The notes under the pieces: model-generated
Seen by the model: only the letters and a program-made list of their open reading frames with translations
What the model was told of the DNA's origin: nothing
Databases searched by the model: none
Translations under genes and position numbers: made by a program
Shown: positions 36,285 to 48,639 of the stretch, one piece after another
How positions within the stretch are numbered: position 1 is the stretch's first letter
Layout: each line of letters opens with the position of its first letter
Assembly: GCF_014898055.3 (NCBI RefSeq)
Contig: NW_023601104.1
Span: 87,093,106 to 87,157,105 of the forward strand
Length of the DNA stretch: 64,000 bases
From: Talpa occidentalis
Lineage: Eukaryota > Chordata > Mammalia > Eulipotyphla > Talpidae
Direction of reading: 5' to 3'

Positions 36285-36430
36285 CACGGCACCAAAAGCA
36301 TTTTATTGTACTGACTTTTTTATATCCTTTATGTCTTATAAACCACATGAGAACATAAATCTTGTCTTAAATATATTGATGTTCCAGCACCTATCATGGT
36401 ATGTTATACAAATGTATTCAATTGATTACA
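36285..36430 (+). repeat. L2-like 3' end
   Basis: 'ttataaaccacatgagaac', 'aaatcttgtctt' and 'gttccagcacctatcatgg' match the usual L2 3'-end order ('actgtgagctccttgagg ... cccagcacctagcacagtg'). Confidence 0.55.
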
Positions 36431-36661
36431 TGTTTATTCATCAGGTAAAACACAATACTAATTTTATTAACATTTACATAATTATTTCAACTTAGCATTT
36501 CCCTCAGTTGTTAAACAATGTGGTGAAATCATCTAGCCACAGACATCATATCATGAACTTTATTTATCTACCAATTTATTTATTCCTATGTTTATATCCT
36601 GACTTGTTCTCTAACAGATCTTCAGAGTTGATTTAATTAAAACTGTACAATATCATAGAGT

Positions 36662-37261
36662 GGCACTGTCCAAAAGAAATGAGATACAGATGTGAGCTAT
36701 GTATGTAATTCTCAATTATCTTTTAGTCACTTTAGGAAAGGTTAACAACACAAGTTAACATACTGATATATTTTATGTAGCCCATTATATCCTAAATACT
36801 ATGTTTTTTAAAAAGATTTATTTTTTATTTATACAAGAGCTGGGGTATAGGCCAAAGGTATGGGAGGGTGAGAGGATTCACCGGAGACAGACTGGGGAGC
36901 AGAACAGGCAGACGGACCGAAAGCACTGCTGAGGGGAGCAGTGGGTGAGACAGGAGAGGTCTGCCACACCATGTCAGAATCTCCCTGGCCGGCGGGAATC
37001 AAACAGTGCTGCGGAGGCTGGGGACAGTCTCACAGCACTGCGCTCAACCCGCTGCACCACCAGGGAGGCCCCTAAATAGTATCTTTTCAACATGTAGTCA
37101 GTATGGGAAGCTAGTAAGATATTTTGCATTTCTTTTTTATATCAAGCTTTTGAAATCTGGCATGCGTTTTATATGTACATCACATCTCAGTTCTGTCTGT
37201 CTGTATTCCGTGTGCTTTGTTGTCATATGTGGCTCATGCTAAGGGATTGGACATCACTGCC
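36662..37261 (+). mobile_element. MER1-like non-autonomous hAT (Charlie) DNA transposon, split by a SINE
   Basis: It starts GGCACTGTCCAAAAGAAAT, continues 'taattctcaattatctttta', then after SINE 10 'tcttttcaacatgtagtcag', 'gatattttgcatttctttt', 'ttgaaatctggcatgcg', 'acatcacatctcagttctg', 'atatgtggctcatg', and ends GGATTGGACATCACTGCC. Terminal pieces are imperfect inverted repeats. I recognise the body as MER1 type; no transposase is encoded. Confidence 0.75.
36803..37070 (-). mobile_element. tRNA-derived SINE, older subfamily (copy 10), nested in MER1-like element
   Basis: Antisense copy with ATACAAGAGCTGGGGTATAG and a head ending GCACCACCAGGGAGGCC. 12-bp target duplication with one mismatch: CCTAAATACTAT at 36791-36802 and CCTAAATAGTAT at 37071-37082. 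Confidence 0.9.
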
Positions 37262-37286
37262 TGGAAGACCTTCTGTGTTGACCTTT

Positions 37287-37618
37287 TTTTTTTTTTTAAA
37301 TTCTTTTTTTTTTTTTTAATTTTATAGAGGCATGTTTATTTATTTGTTTATTTGTTTGTTTGTTTTGTTTACACATGCACTGGGTACAGCCAGAAGCACG
37401 GGAGGGTGAGAGAATTCACCAGAGCCAGAGCCGGGAGCAGAGCAGGCAGAAGGACCGGAGTACACTGCTGAGGGGAGCAGCGGGCGGCAGGAGAGGTCTG
37501 CGCGCCATGTGGGACCCTCCTCCGGTGGCCGGGGAGCAGCCGGGGATCGAACCGTCGCCGCAGAGGCCGTGGGCAGGTTCGCAACCCAGCGCTCAACCGC
37601 TGTGCCACCGGGGAGGCC
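37287..37618 (-). mobile_element. tRNA-derived SINE, young subfamily with extended tail (copy 11)
   Basis: Antisense copy; ACACATGCACTGGGTACAG and a head ending GTGCCACCGGGGAGGCC. Perfect 14-bp target duplication CTGTGTTGACCTTT at 37273-37286 and 37619-37632. The tail contains TAGAGGCATG (37325-37334) between (GTTT)n/TTTA units and a T-rich run, as in copy 6. Confidence 0.93.
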
Positions 37619-38334
37619 CTGTGTTGACCTTTGTTTCATTTTGTCATATCTTTGATGAGAGATTCATCTGTAGTAGGATTGCTAGACCTCTTTAGAAGAA
37701 TTAAGGTGTAATTTAGTTCTAAGTTCTTAGAACTAAGAATGTAAATGGAAACTCTTTTACTTTATTATTATTCTTCCTTGTGAAAAAATATTTTATATAT
37801 ATCTCAAAAATCATTTAAGGAATAGTAAAAAAAAAAGTGTCATCTACAATACAACAATAGAAGAAGGGAAGTTAAAGACTTACAGAAATTATTTGTATAG
37901 GTTACAGTCTTTGGACTTTACAATTTTCTGTGTCTGTTTAAAAACACATGGTAGAGAATAGCACAATTATTTATGTTTGGGGATAGTAAAGATAACTGCA
38001 AATAAGAAAGAAGGACATTTTAAGGGCATTTATTTACCTTCTTTACCTAGATTTTTCTGTTTTCTTTAGTTTGCAGTAATAAATGTGGATGTTTATTAAA
38101 TATAGAGTTCTTTCTTTGGTGTACCCAGGCTATATTTATTGTCTTTGGTTTAGTGTAGAGCTTAGTAAATGTTTTGCTGAGGTCAAAGTTATTTTCCATT
38201 CAGACTATGAAGTCTAAATTGCTTAGGTAGTTTCAACTGCCTATGCCAAGTTGTTTGGTGCTAGCTTTTTATTTTTCAAAATTTCGCACCTTCTAATGAA
38301 TTTGGGTTTTTATTAGCTATATGGAAAGTAAATG

Positions 38335-38500
38335 AAAAGAAACCTTATGTTTTCTGAGTACCTGCTACATGCCAATCCCTGTTAGACATGTTACATAATT
38401 TCTCAGATATTCTTTCATTCATGGAGAAATTTCTATTTCTGACTTCTTAATGAGGAACTTGAAACTCATGGAAATGACATGGGCAGTAAAGCAGAAGAGA
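38335..38500 (+). repeat. MIR remnant
   Basis: 'tgagtacctgctacatgcc', 'aatccctgttagacatgtta', then 'gaggaacttgaaactcatgg' follow the MIR core order. Confidence 0.6.
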
Positions 38501-38869
38501 CTCCTTTGTAACATGTCCCTTGACTGGGAGTGCAGGATATGTCTGTATGTCTCCTTATTCACATTAAACTGTGGCCCATCCCTATTATTCACCCTGCAGC
38601 CTGCAATAATTATTTTGTAACATAAATTATATCATCTTACTACCCTGCCTCAATAGTACAAGGGTCTATGCATTTAGGGGTAAAAAATACATTTTTTTTT
38701 TTAATCACGATTTGCAACATCCCTCCCAGTTTGGTTTCTACCTGCTCTCCAAGTTCTTCCACTTCCCCTCCCAACTTGGCATTAAGGTCTAGCCACATTC
38801 TATACACTGGCTTTATTTTTGTCCCTATTACATGTATCATAGTTTTCACACCTGTTTTGCCTACACTTC

Positions 38870-39200
38870 TTGTCTTCTCTCTCTTCCTCTACTTCCCTAG
38901 GCACAAAGCTTTTGTCTTTTCTTGCTCTAAGTCTCAGCTGAAATGTTATTTTCTCAGAGACAGCTTGCTCCATCACCGAATCTGAGAAGGCCACTCCCTT
39001 ATTTATAACATTGAAACTTGTTATGTACTTCAGAGCACATAAAGCTATTATTTTACCTGTGTGTTTCTCATGTATTTATTTCTGTACTGTCTGTTCTCTC
39101 ACTGGGTATAAACTCCATGAGGCCAATAATCATATCTTTTGCCTTTACGGTAGTGGGGGCACAAATAACATTTATTGGGAATAAACATAGCCTTTTGTTT
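38870..39200 (+). repeat. L2 remnant, 3' region
   Basis: 'ctaagtctcagctgaaatg', 'cagcttgctccatcaccg', 'tgggtataaactccatgagg' and 'aacatttattgggaataaa' are collinear with the L2 3' end. Confidence 0.65.
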
Positions 39201-39913
39201 CTGGATTGCCATAATCTCATCCCAAATTGTTCTTCCTAACTTCATTTTTCTCAAGTTGTAAGAAATACTAATTGGATTGATTTCCCAATCCCTTGTCTTT
39301 ACTCTAATGGGCTTTATTTACTGACCCACCTAAATGGCTATCTAAGCAGTCTTAACCTGCCTTTGTAGCTCACTTTCCTCACCACAGGGACTATTTCGAG
39401 AAATACCATCCAGTTAAGGCCATTCTGACTTTTTCTTGATTGAAAAGTTCCAACTCAAACTAGGAGAGAGAACCTCTTTTTAATGCTTTGGTCATGCTAT
39501 TGAAAGACTTTAAACCTTACCTGTCAGTTATCATATCCCATTTCAAGAAAACTGTGAGAGCAGAGAAATAAGTCCACATTTAGAAATAAAACAAAACTGA
39601 ACTATACTAAAGACATGGGCCATGGAGTAGGCTTGTTGGTGTCAAGCCCTTGTACCCATTTAACCTCATTTATGCTTGTATCCTCTATCAGTTGCTGCAT
39701 CTCATTCCTTCCTTTTGGCTTAAACTATCAATAGTTACACTTACTATTCCCTTCAATTCAAGCAAATTCATAGGCTAATATTCCCAACCACTTCTCTGAC
39801 TTTATAAAGTGAGGGACTCTAAGAATCCACTCTGGTTTTTTGTGTTAAATTAAAAAATACTTCTGAGTATCACTACAAGATTGCCTTAAATTAATTTTAA
39901 TTAGTTTGGAAAA

Positions 39914-40198
39914 ATTTCTGCTACTGTATATTTTTCTGTATATATACTGTATATATTTATACTGTATATATATATTTATGTATATATTTGTACATGTATA
40001 TATATTATATATATATTTATATATATTTATATTTACTATCCCCAAACATAAATATATATATATTTATATATATAATATATATATTTATAAATATATATAT
40101 TTATATATATATTTATACTGTATATATATATATACTGTATATATATATACTGTATATATATATACACTGTATATATTTCTGCTACTGTATATTTTCTG
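39914..40198 (+). repeat. TA-rich satellite bracketed by a direct repeat
   Basis: About 235 bp of mixed TATATATTTA and ACTGTATATATATA units (39939-40174) lie between two near-identical copies of ATTTCTGCTACTGTATATTT plus TTCTG (39914-39938 and 40175-40198, one T different). Frames here encode Tyr/Ile-rich peptides and are not genes. Confidence 0.9.
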
Positions 40199-41594
40199 TC
40201 CCAAACTCCTTCAATTTCTGAAAATCTAGAGTGATAAAATACCTATGAATGACGTGCATATACATGTGTATGTATCTCTGTGATATAGAATGGTTATATA
40301 CTTTTAAATGCTGTTTTATTGCTAAAATTGTCTTTTTATTTTGGTTCTATTGAAACTATTTGTTTAATTTTTTGAGTCAGCATTTTTCACCAGAATTTAG
40401 AAATAAACATGAAATTTAAGTTTTGTTGGAAAGGTAGACAGTATATAAACACCTACTAGTGTGACATCTTCCTATACTAGAATTATGAATTGGCATTGAT
40501 AATTTGCATAGACTTTTGTTCATACTAGTAAAGTCATTGCTACTGAATTATGTAAGACTTAATGCTATCTCACTGTAGTTTGTCAAATATGTTCAACTAT
40601 GGGAAGACAAGAGGCTCACCACTTTGGCTTCATTAAGTTATGTGAAACTGAGATTTAAGTGATGGATCTGAGAAGATGCATATAGAATGGAATAGTAAGT
40701 GACAGCAATGATCTACTTGACTCAGTATTCTATTTCTGACGGTGGCACCAATGTTTTGATAGAAATGCATGCCTTATAATTCACTTAAGTCATTTTCAAA
40801 TAGACTCAAGTATACTCAAAACCTCATTTCCTTTAAAATTAACCTGTATGCCTTAAAAAACTTCCTGAATTGCTTTTTTATTTTCTAGAAAAACTTCATT
40901 TTTAAAAAATTGTTATGGAAGTACCATTTTTTTTTACATCCTTGCCAGTGTTTTTATACTATAGCACCCCCGCCTCCCTTCAGGTGTCGTTACCATAGCA
41001 TTCCTATCACCTCAGCATCAGTAGTCAACTACCCATAGTCCATTGTGTCCCTGCTCCCCCCTCCAAGGTGCCCTACCACACAGGTAACCTTTTCATCTTC
41101 TGATGCGCAACTTATCAGACTAAACTATTCACGTTGAATCTGTCACAACTTCAGTATACTTCTTAAAACATCATTCCACGTTGCCACTTCCATCATATAT
41201 GTATAGACCCATGAAGTGTTATACTTGCTATTCCCTTCAATTCAAGCAAATTAATAGATTAATATTAATTTAATATTATCTCTATAAGAAATGACTTCTA
41301 GATGTTTTAGGCTTCTATCTGAACCTCAGATAATGTCATTCCCTTCTTGCTTCAAGGCTGCTATTTCTGTTATTTTTATTTGTTCTTTAAAATATTTGAT
41401 GTCTAATTCTGCAAGCCACTCTGAGTTGGACAAGGAGCATTCAGTCAGTGATGGCCGAATTCTTGTCCTTCGGAGCTGGTGATTTTTGTGAGCTATCATG
41501 ACATATACCAGATTTGACCGTTGTTTCTTTCCCAATTAGGCTTTGCTTTGCTTAAAGTATTTTACTTTGCTCCTACCACTCAATAATGCAGTGA

Positions 41595-42451
41595 CAAATA
41601 GCTCAATTTAAAAATGGGGAAAAGTCGGGCTAGACAGTTCTCCAAAGAAAATATAAAATGGCTAATGATCACATGAAAAGATGCTCAAGATTATTAATCA
41701 CCTGGAAAATTAAAATCAAAACTACAATCTGATACTAGTTCATACCCATCAAGACAACTATAATCAAAAAGACAGGTAATTACTGTTGGAGATGTGGAGC
41801 TATTGGAGTCCTCATACACTGCTGCTGAGGGTATAAAATGGTGCAGCCCCTTTGGAAAGTAGACTGGCAGTGATGTATAGAGTTACCGTATGACTTAGCA
41901 ATTCTGTCCCTAAGTATATACCAGGTAGAAATGAAAACTATGTCCACACAAAAACATGTACACAAATATTCATAGCCATCTAATGTTCATTGTAACTTAA
42001 CAGTGGAAACAACCCAGATGCCCCACAACTGGTGATTAACTAAATGAAAGGAAATATAGCTATATAATAGTATATTATTTAGCAAGACGAAGAAATGCAG
42101 CACTAATAAACTTTACAATGTGGATGAACTTTAAAAACATGCTAAGTGAAGAAATCAGTCACAAATGATCACATATAATTCATTTAGATGAAAGGTCCCC
42201 AGTAGGCAAACCTGTAGAGGCACAATGTACTTTAGTGATTGCCTGGTGTTGGTGGAGAGGGCTGGATGAGTTGGCAGTGACAACTAAGGAGTATAGACTT
42301 TTGTTTTTTTCAGGGAGGGGTTAATGAAATGTTCTAAAATTGATTATGGTGATGATTATACAGCTCTGTGAACACACTTAGAACTGTTGAATTATACACT
42401 TAAATTGGGTGAATTGTGTGAGGTATGGCTTATCTCTGTTAAGCTATTACC
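41595..42451 (+). mobile_element. L1 remnant, ORF2 C-terminal end and 3' UTR, sense strand
   Basis: Sense L1M-type text in order: 'ttctccaaagaaaatata', 'ctcaagattattaatcac', 'catacactgctgctgaggg', 'caacccagatgccccaca', 'aactgttgaattatacac'. Many frame breaks. It ends near 'attgtgtgaggtatggc'. Confidence 0.85.
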
Positions 42452-42793
42452 ATAGGAGTCCTTTATTCTGCATATTCAATTTCAGCATGGTGAAAATGGG
42501 AAAAGTTTAAGGTTTGCCTCCTACAGAGCTTGGATGACTTTCTAGGTTTGTTCTTGTATGGTATTAGTTGATTCTAAGTTGCACTGAGGTACTCTGCTAG
42601 ATTATTCATGTCTTCTAGCCTTTGGTTGGACAAGTACACAAGCACTTACACATATGTACAGAAACACATCTTAATGCTCTGTTTACATAATGTCCATTCA
42701 GTAGTAGTTCCCTACTGTTCCTACTGTTTCCTACTACTGCCTTTCTCAGCTAAGAATAGTGGTGCTTATAATTCCATGAAAGAAATTGCCTTG

Positions 42794-42827
42794 AGTGTGT
42801 GCATGTGTGTTTGTGTGTGTGTGTGTA
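42794..42827 (+). repeat. (TG)n microsatellite, interrupted
   Basis: TGTG tract with CA and TT interruptions. Confidence 0.9.
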
Positions 42828-44061
42828 TTACTCATGGAATGGGTGATGCATCTCAGGTCCACTAGTGAAAATTTAAAAATTTCAGTTGATCCCCACATCC
42901 TAAAGAAAACACGGACTTGCTCAAGAAGAAGTATATTGTACAATATACAAGAAGTATATTGTCTGAGATTTACATTTTGATATTTTGCTGGCCTCCGCTG
43001 TATTGAAAAAGAACACAGTATTCAGTATATTCTTACAAGTAGCTTTATTTTTCAGAATATTAAAATTGGATCCCATGTGCATAAATAATATTCATAGAAT
43101 TGAATTTTCTAACTTTTCACTACTCAGCAGAGCGAGAGAGATAAACACAAGGTGCAGAAAAATAAAATTGGAAACTGCAACATTGAATGGCTAGGCTCCA
43201 GTTGCTTTTACATAGTTTCTAATAACCAAGATTTTCTATGCAACTGACTCTTGATTCTTTGTGCAAATAGGCTAGTTGTAGGATGATGAATGCAATCTAC
43301 ATAATATTAGAAACAAAATCACTATCATTATTTCCTACTTTCTCTTTTAGCCATTAATTGTAAGTAAAGCAACCAGGAATTAGTCTTTTGAAAAAGTATT
43401 TTGTGTTTTATATAATACATTAAATAAAAAGCTCTACTATGCACAAGAGTGGGGAGATTCAAAGAATAATAATATCTTGTCTGTCTCCTAGAGAAGATCT
43501 GCCCAGCAGTATAAATGTTTATTTGCTGCACTCTTGTGCACATTGCTATAGATATCAGTGAAGTGCTGTATGCACATGTAGTGAGGATGGGTCAGGGAAG
43601 TGAGAGAGATCTCATCTCATTTCAGTTGAGAAAAATAGGTGTTTGCCAGGCCAAGGAATAGGCAAAAGAAATAGCCTACAGAAAATCACAGAATTCTGAA
43701 ATGACCATCCTTGCCAGGGAAAGAGGAAGAAATTCAGAGGTGAGGATAGAAAATGGTTTCCTTAGCTGTGAAGCAGGACAGAATTTAGATAATTGAGAAG
43801 TAGGAGTGGAGAGGCTGATAGAGGATGAACCTGGCAATGGTTTCATATTATGAAGTGTTTTATATCAGCTACCAGATGTTTTCCAGTAAGTGTGATAATT
43901 TCTTTTACTTATTTGTGGAACAATGCTAGGGGTAATGGGGAAGCTGCTTTTTACTTATAATGCTCACATAAAGTGCTTTCCTGAAGGCTGTTGTATCATT
44001 AGGGACTTGGAGCTGCAGTGTTGTTCAACTTGGTAAATATGCCTGTGTCTACCTTGATTGC

Positions 44062-44064
<3 letters not shown>

Positions 44065-44101
<37 letters not shown>

Positions 44102-44162
44102 AGAGAGAAAGAGAGAGAGAGAGAATGCGTGTGTGTGTGTGTGTGTGCGTGTGTGTGTGTGT
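44065..44162 (+). repeat. Compound (GA)n(GT)n microsatellite
   Basis: GA units at 44065-44124 broken by TTAA and AA, then GT units from 44129 with one CGTG interruption. The - strand frame of alternating Ser/Leu and His/Thr here is an artefact. Confidence 0.95.
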
Positions 44163-45939
44163 AGAGTAGTCTCATGTCACTTTTCAGACCATACTTTAAT
44201 GGGACAAGTATTTTTTCTCTATTAGAAAGAAGAGGAATTGGTAACAAAGGACTGATTTAAAGTAGTTACAGGAAAGGTGTCTTAAGTGGATTCATTGGTT
44301 TTATATTGCTTCAGTCCAACATTTAACTCAGTCTACAGGAATAATGAAAGCCATTTCTTAAGATCAGAAAAACAAACAAAATTAGATAGTTTTCATGTAA
44401 GCCAAAGGAGCTGTTTCATTTTTAGCTGCCATGCTTTGTTTTTTGAAAAAAGATGGATGTTTATTATATTTGGTAGGCTATCAAGATTTACTTCAGTTCT
44501 CTGGAGTATGCAAGTTAATGATTTTAGCCTAAATTTTTTGTATTACTTTATAGAAAACAATTGGACAATTTGAATATCAGATGGTTTATTTCCAAAATCA
44601 TATTATAGTCTTGAAATTGTTCTGTGTGAATGTTTTGTTGGAGTTTGCACATTGTCAGTTCTGGTTATTCTAAATCACTTTTGATCTTTTTTTTTTTTTT
44701 ATTTTGTTCGGTGAAAATGTGCAATTAAAGCCAGTGGAATGTATATTCTATAAAATTCTTACCTAGATATGGGTCTTTTGTGCTGGTTGATGTGTAGATC
44801 AACCAATAGGGACTAGGTGGATGATCTTTATTAGGAGGACTTTAAATTTTAAGTCATCTTATAATTTTATACTCAATTTTCATATTTTATATAAAATGTT
44901 TTTATGTTTTATAAATGAAATAACTATTTTATATTCAGTTGTATATGTAATGAACATATGTAAGTAAAATATCTCTTCCTTTAATATTTATAATATTCCA
45001 AATTAACTTGTGAAAAATTAACAAATTAGGTTTATGATATGAATAAGGTTTTTTTTCAACAATATTTTAAATTTATCATTATATTGGTAGGTGGTACAGA
45101 GATACATGATGAACCCAGTAGACTCTGAGGTTGATGGGAATAGATATGTCTTGTTTCTTTTTTTGTGTTGAATCTGAATTTAACTTTTTTTCTATCCCTA
45201 TACTCAGTGTGATATACTGATTTTACAGTATATTTGTGGGGTACCTTGTGGAAAAACAAGGTCAATAAGGTCTGCTTCCTACTGACAAATTGTTAAGTAA
45301 GGAAGATGCGAAGAACACAAAAACTATGCAGCCTGTCTTTAAAAATCCTTTCTTAATGGAGGTTATGTTTATATCAATTTAGGACATGGTTTCATCATTC
45401 TACAACTGTCAGCCTATCCTTAAGTAATAGCTGTCATTTACAAATTGCAGTAGGTATTGGATATGTTTCTGCCTCCTCTACCCCAGAGGTCTAGGACCAA
45501 TTGTTGTGCTGGCTTTTTTATATAATACATGAAAATTCCTGTGTCAGCGATTTTCTTGTTCTTAGTTGCTCTCCCAGTTTTTAGATTTGCCATATTACTC
45601 TGTAATATGAAATAAGAAATATGACAATCTGCTTACAGTATTTGAAAATTTATTATAGAGGAATATGTGAAATACATATTAATCCCATTACAAGTATGCT
45701 GCAGCTCCAGATTATTCTTCTTAATGTGATTGTCTATGACTCGAGATGGACTCTGCATAGATCAGATGCCATCTCTAAATGAGGCAAATATTTCTTTTGC
45801 CATTTTATTTAGGAAGTATTGATGTTAGGAAACTAAACCATTTAGAAAAAAATCAAGCTGATAAAATAGATATGGACACTCCACACATTTATCATTAAAA
45901 ATACCTCAGATGTTACCTACCTTAACAAGGAGGTGTTAA

Positions 45940-47480
45940 TCATATGAAAACACTGTAAAATACATCTGAAAGACATAGACATATCCTGGAAGAAATAAAA
46001 GACATACTGATTTTTTGGATAGGAAGACTAAAATATCATAAAGATAGCATCATTTATTTCTAAATTAACTTATAAATTTAATGCAGTTTCATGTAATGCA
46101 ATTTCATATACCATTTAATCCAATTTCATATACCATCTTACTTTTTTTTTTTTTTTTTAAACTGGAGCTTGGAAGCTAATTATAAAACTCATGTGGAAGA
46201 ATGAAAAAGCAAAGTATCCAGTAAGATCCTGTAAAAGAATAGCCAGGGTAAAGGGTAGTTCTAAACCTCTATGATTAAAAAAAAAAGACTACAGAGAGCA
46301 GTATTACAGAGTAAAATTAAAAAGTTCAGTAATAGACCCAACTGTTTAAAGAAATATTGTCAATAATGCTGGAATTTATATCAGTGGAGATGGATAGACT
46401 TTTTAACAAATGTTCTGGGATAACAGCGTATCTATGTGGAAAAAGATAACGTCTGTCCCAGACAGATATATTTATATGGATATATTTAAATGGATCAGAA
46501 ATTTTAATAAAAAATGAAGTTATAGAGGTCCTCCCCTGGTGGCGCAGCGGTTGAAGGCTGGGCTGCGAGGCTGCCCGCAGCCTCTGCAGCGCCGGTTTGT
46601 TCCCCAGCCTCCGGTGAGGGTCCCACCAAAAAAAAAAAAAAAAAAAACCCACAAAAATGAAGTTATGGAAATACTAGAAAAAGCATGGGCTCAGTCTGGT
46701 AGTAGGCAAAATTTAACCCAACTACTAGCTAAAATTCAGAAGCAATAAGGATAAAATTGATAAATTTGATTGCATTAAAGTTTTTTTTTTAATTGACTGG
46801 AAAAAAATCCTCATCCTAAACAAAAGACAAGTAAAAGAATAGGAAGCTTTTTGCAAGTCTTATCATAGACAGAAGGTGATATACCTAACCCAGGAACACT
46901 TTATTAAAACATCCATATGTGTGACCATTTCTGTGAGTCTGGGAACTGTGAGGAAATAGGCATTTGGGAATCAAAATGATAGCTCTGAAAGGTGACTTTG
47001 ACTCCTCAATTCTACTTCTTGGAATCTATGTAAAATCAACAGTGCAACAATACAAAAAGTCCCAATAAAAAGGCTGCTTATTGTGACACTGTTTTTTATA
47101 ATAAAATGGCTGGAAATTACCTAATGTCCATCAAGAGAGGACTGGTTGAAGAAAGAATGATATATCCTGAGTATTTAGAAATATGCAATAATGACTGGAA
47201 TGAAAATATATTGACATGCAATGACAGGTTAATATGCAAGGTAAGCTGTAAAGTGGATAAAGCTATATATGTATTTATATATACATACACAGACACATAT
47301 ATAAAATCTCTCATTTCCTGCCTAAATGATAATCTATGTGTATTTATATTTGTCTCTATTTTGAAAAAGTGGAAAGATAAATCATAATATTAAAAAAATA
47401 ATTTTACCCATAGTAGATGGAAGGACACAAAAATATCCCTTTGTGTAGGCTTGACTTTAAAAGCATGTAAATATTTTATC
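45940..47480 (+). mobile_element. L1 remnant, ORF2 region to 3' UTR, sense, with SINE 12 inside
   Basis: Sense L1M/L1ME-type text across the SINE: 'ggagcttggaagctaatta', 'gtgacactgttttttataat', 'atgtccatcaagagaggac', 'atgactggaatgaaaatata'. It keeps ORF2 order but is broken by many stops. The TATA-like region at 47255-47300 lies in its 3' UTR. Confidence 0.7.
46524..46652 (+). mobile_element. 'Half' SINE: tRNA-derived head with direct poly(A) (copy 12)
   Basis: Sense copy with the complete head (CTCCCCTGGTGGCGCAGCGG; A box TGGCGCAGCGG present; B box GGTTTGTTCCC altered), stopping after GAGGGTCCCACC and passing straight into about 20 A. The whole CTGCTCCCCTCAGCAGTG body is missing. Perfect target duplication AAAAATGAAGTTAT at 46510-46523 and 46653-46666 shows that it inserted in this short form. 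Confidence 0.92.
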
Positions 47481-47700
47481 ATATTGAAACAAAATAAATG
47501 TTAAACAAAAGGAGTTTTAAATAATTGAAATTTTTACTTGGTGAATGGCATAGTCATATGAAAGAAACTTTTCCAAATGCCTTTAAAATACAATATTTGG
47601 ACAACTGAATATCCTATGTAGAATAAAAGAATTGTGAAAAATGTAAATTAATTTTCAGAATCATAATTTTGGTTATTAGTATTGCTAGTATTTTGAGACT

Positions 47701-47968
47701 TTTTTAAAAAAAGATTTATTTATGCATACAAGAGCTGGGATATAGGCCAGAGGTGTGGGGGTTGAGCGGATCCACCAGAGACAGAGTGGGGAACAGAACA
47801 GGCAGACTGACTGAAACACACTGCTGAGGGGAGCAGGAGGCGAGACAGTAGAGGTCTGCTTCACTAAGTGAGTTGCTCCTTGGCGGGCTAGGGATCAAAC
47901 TTGTGCTGCAGAGGCTGGGGATTGCTTTGTAGTATGGTGCTTAACCCCTTGCACCACCAGGGAGGCCC
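47701..47968 (-). mobile_element. tRNA-derived SINE, older subfamily (copy 13)
   Basis: Antisense copy with ATGCATACAAGAGCTGGGAT and a head ending GCACCACCAGGGAGGCCC. Perfect 14-bp target duplication AGTATTTTGAGACT at 47687-47700 and 47969-47982. Confidence 0.93.
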
Positions 47969-48639
47969 AGTATTTTGAGACTCTTGTATGTACTTTGAGA
48001 GATAAACAAATGATTAATTATGGAGGTATTATTGAAAAGTGAGATTTATGGCATGACAGAAGGAATAAATAAAGATAGATTGCTAAGGTTAAGTGAAAAT
48101 CCTGTAGTACTAAATCTGCATTGAGGTGTCAGTATTACATGAGGTATCATGTTGTGTTTTATCATTAAAAATAGTTTTTGTGCTCTCAAATGGAAGAGTT
48201 TAGAAAAAGAGACTAGTGTAGTAACAGAGGATCCATAGGATCCAAATTATGGTACTTAAATGCCACTTGCTATTAAAAGATAATCAGAAGTCCTTGAGGA
48301 ATTGACTGATTCCAACTAGGGATAAAATTTTTCATGGCAAGCCAAGAATATCTTACATCTTCTGATATATCTTATGTCAGAGGCCAAAGGAACTTGCTAA
48401 ACATTAGGCTTCTCCTTCTCAGTCAGCTCTAGCCCAGACCAGAAGGAAATACAGCAGACATGGTGATGAAAACAACACTCCAAAGTCTACGAAAATTAAA
48501 CTGTCATTGGAACCCTAGTCTACATTGTACAAAAGGGACCAAAACCTTACAAAAGCTGTGTAAGACTATATGCTAAATTTAATTAGGGTGACTGCCTGCT
48601 TTAATTAAATATTTAAGTAGAACCCAGAGTCTTCCAATT

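Noticed and set aside
39914..40198. Regular direct repeats suggestive of a CRISPR array
   Set aside because: Units are continuous low-complexity TA sequence without unique spacers, in mammalian DNA.
39906..40229. 107-codon Tyr/Ile-rich frames
   Set aside because: They are translation of TA-rich satellite in several frames.
43999..44247. 82-codon frame with Ser/Leu and His/Thr runs
   Set aside because: Translation of the GA/GT microsatellite on the - strand.
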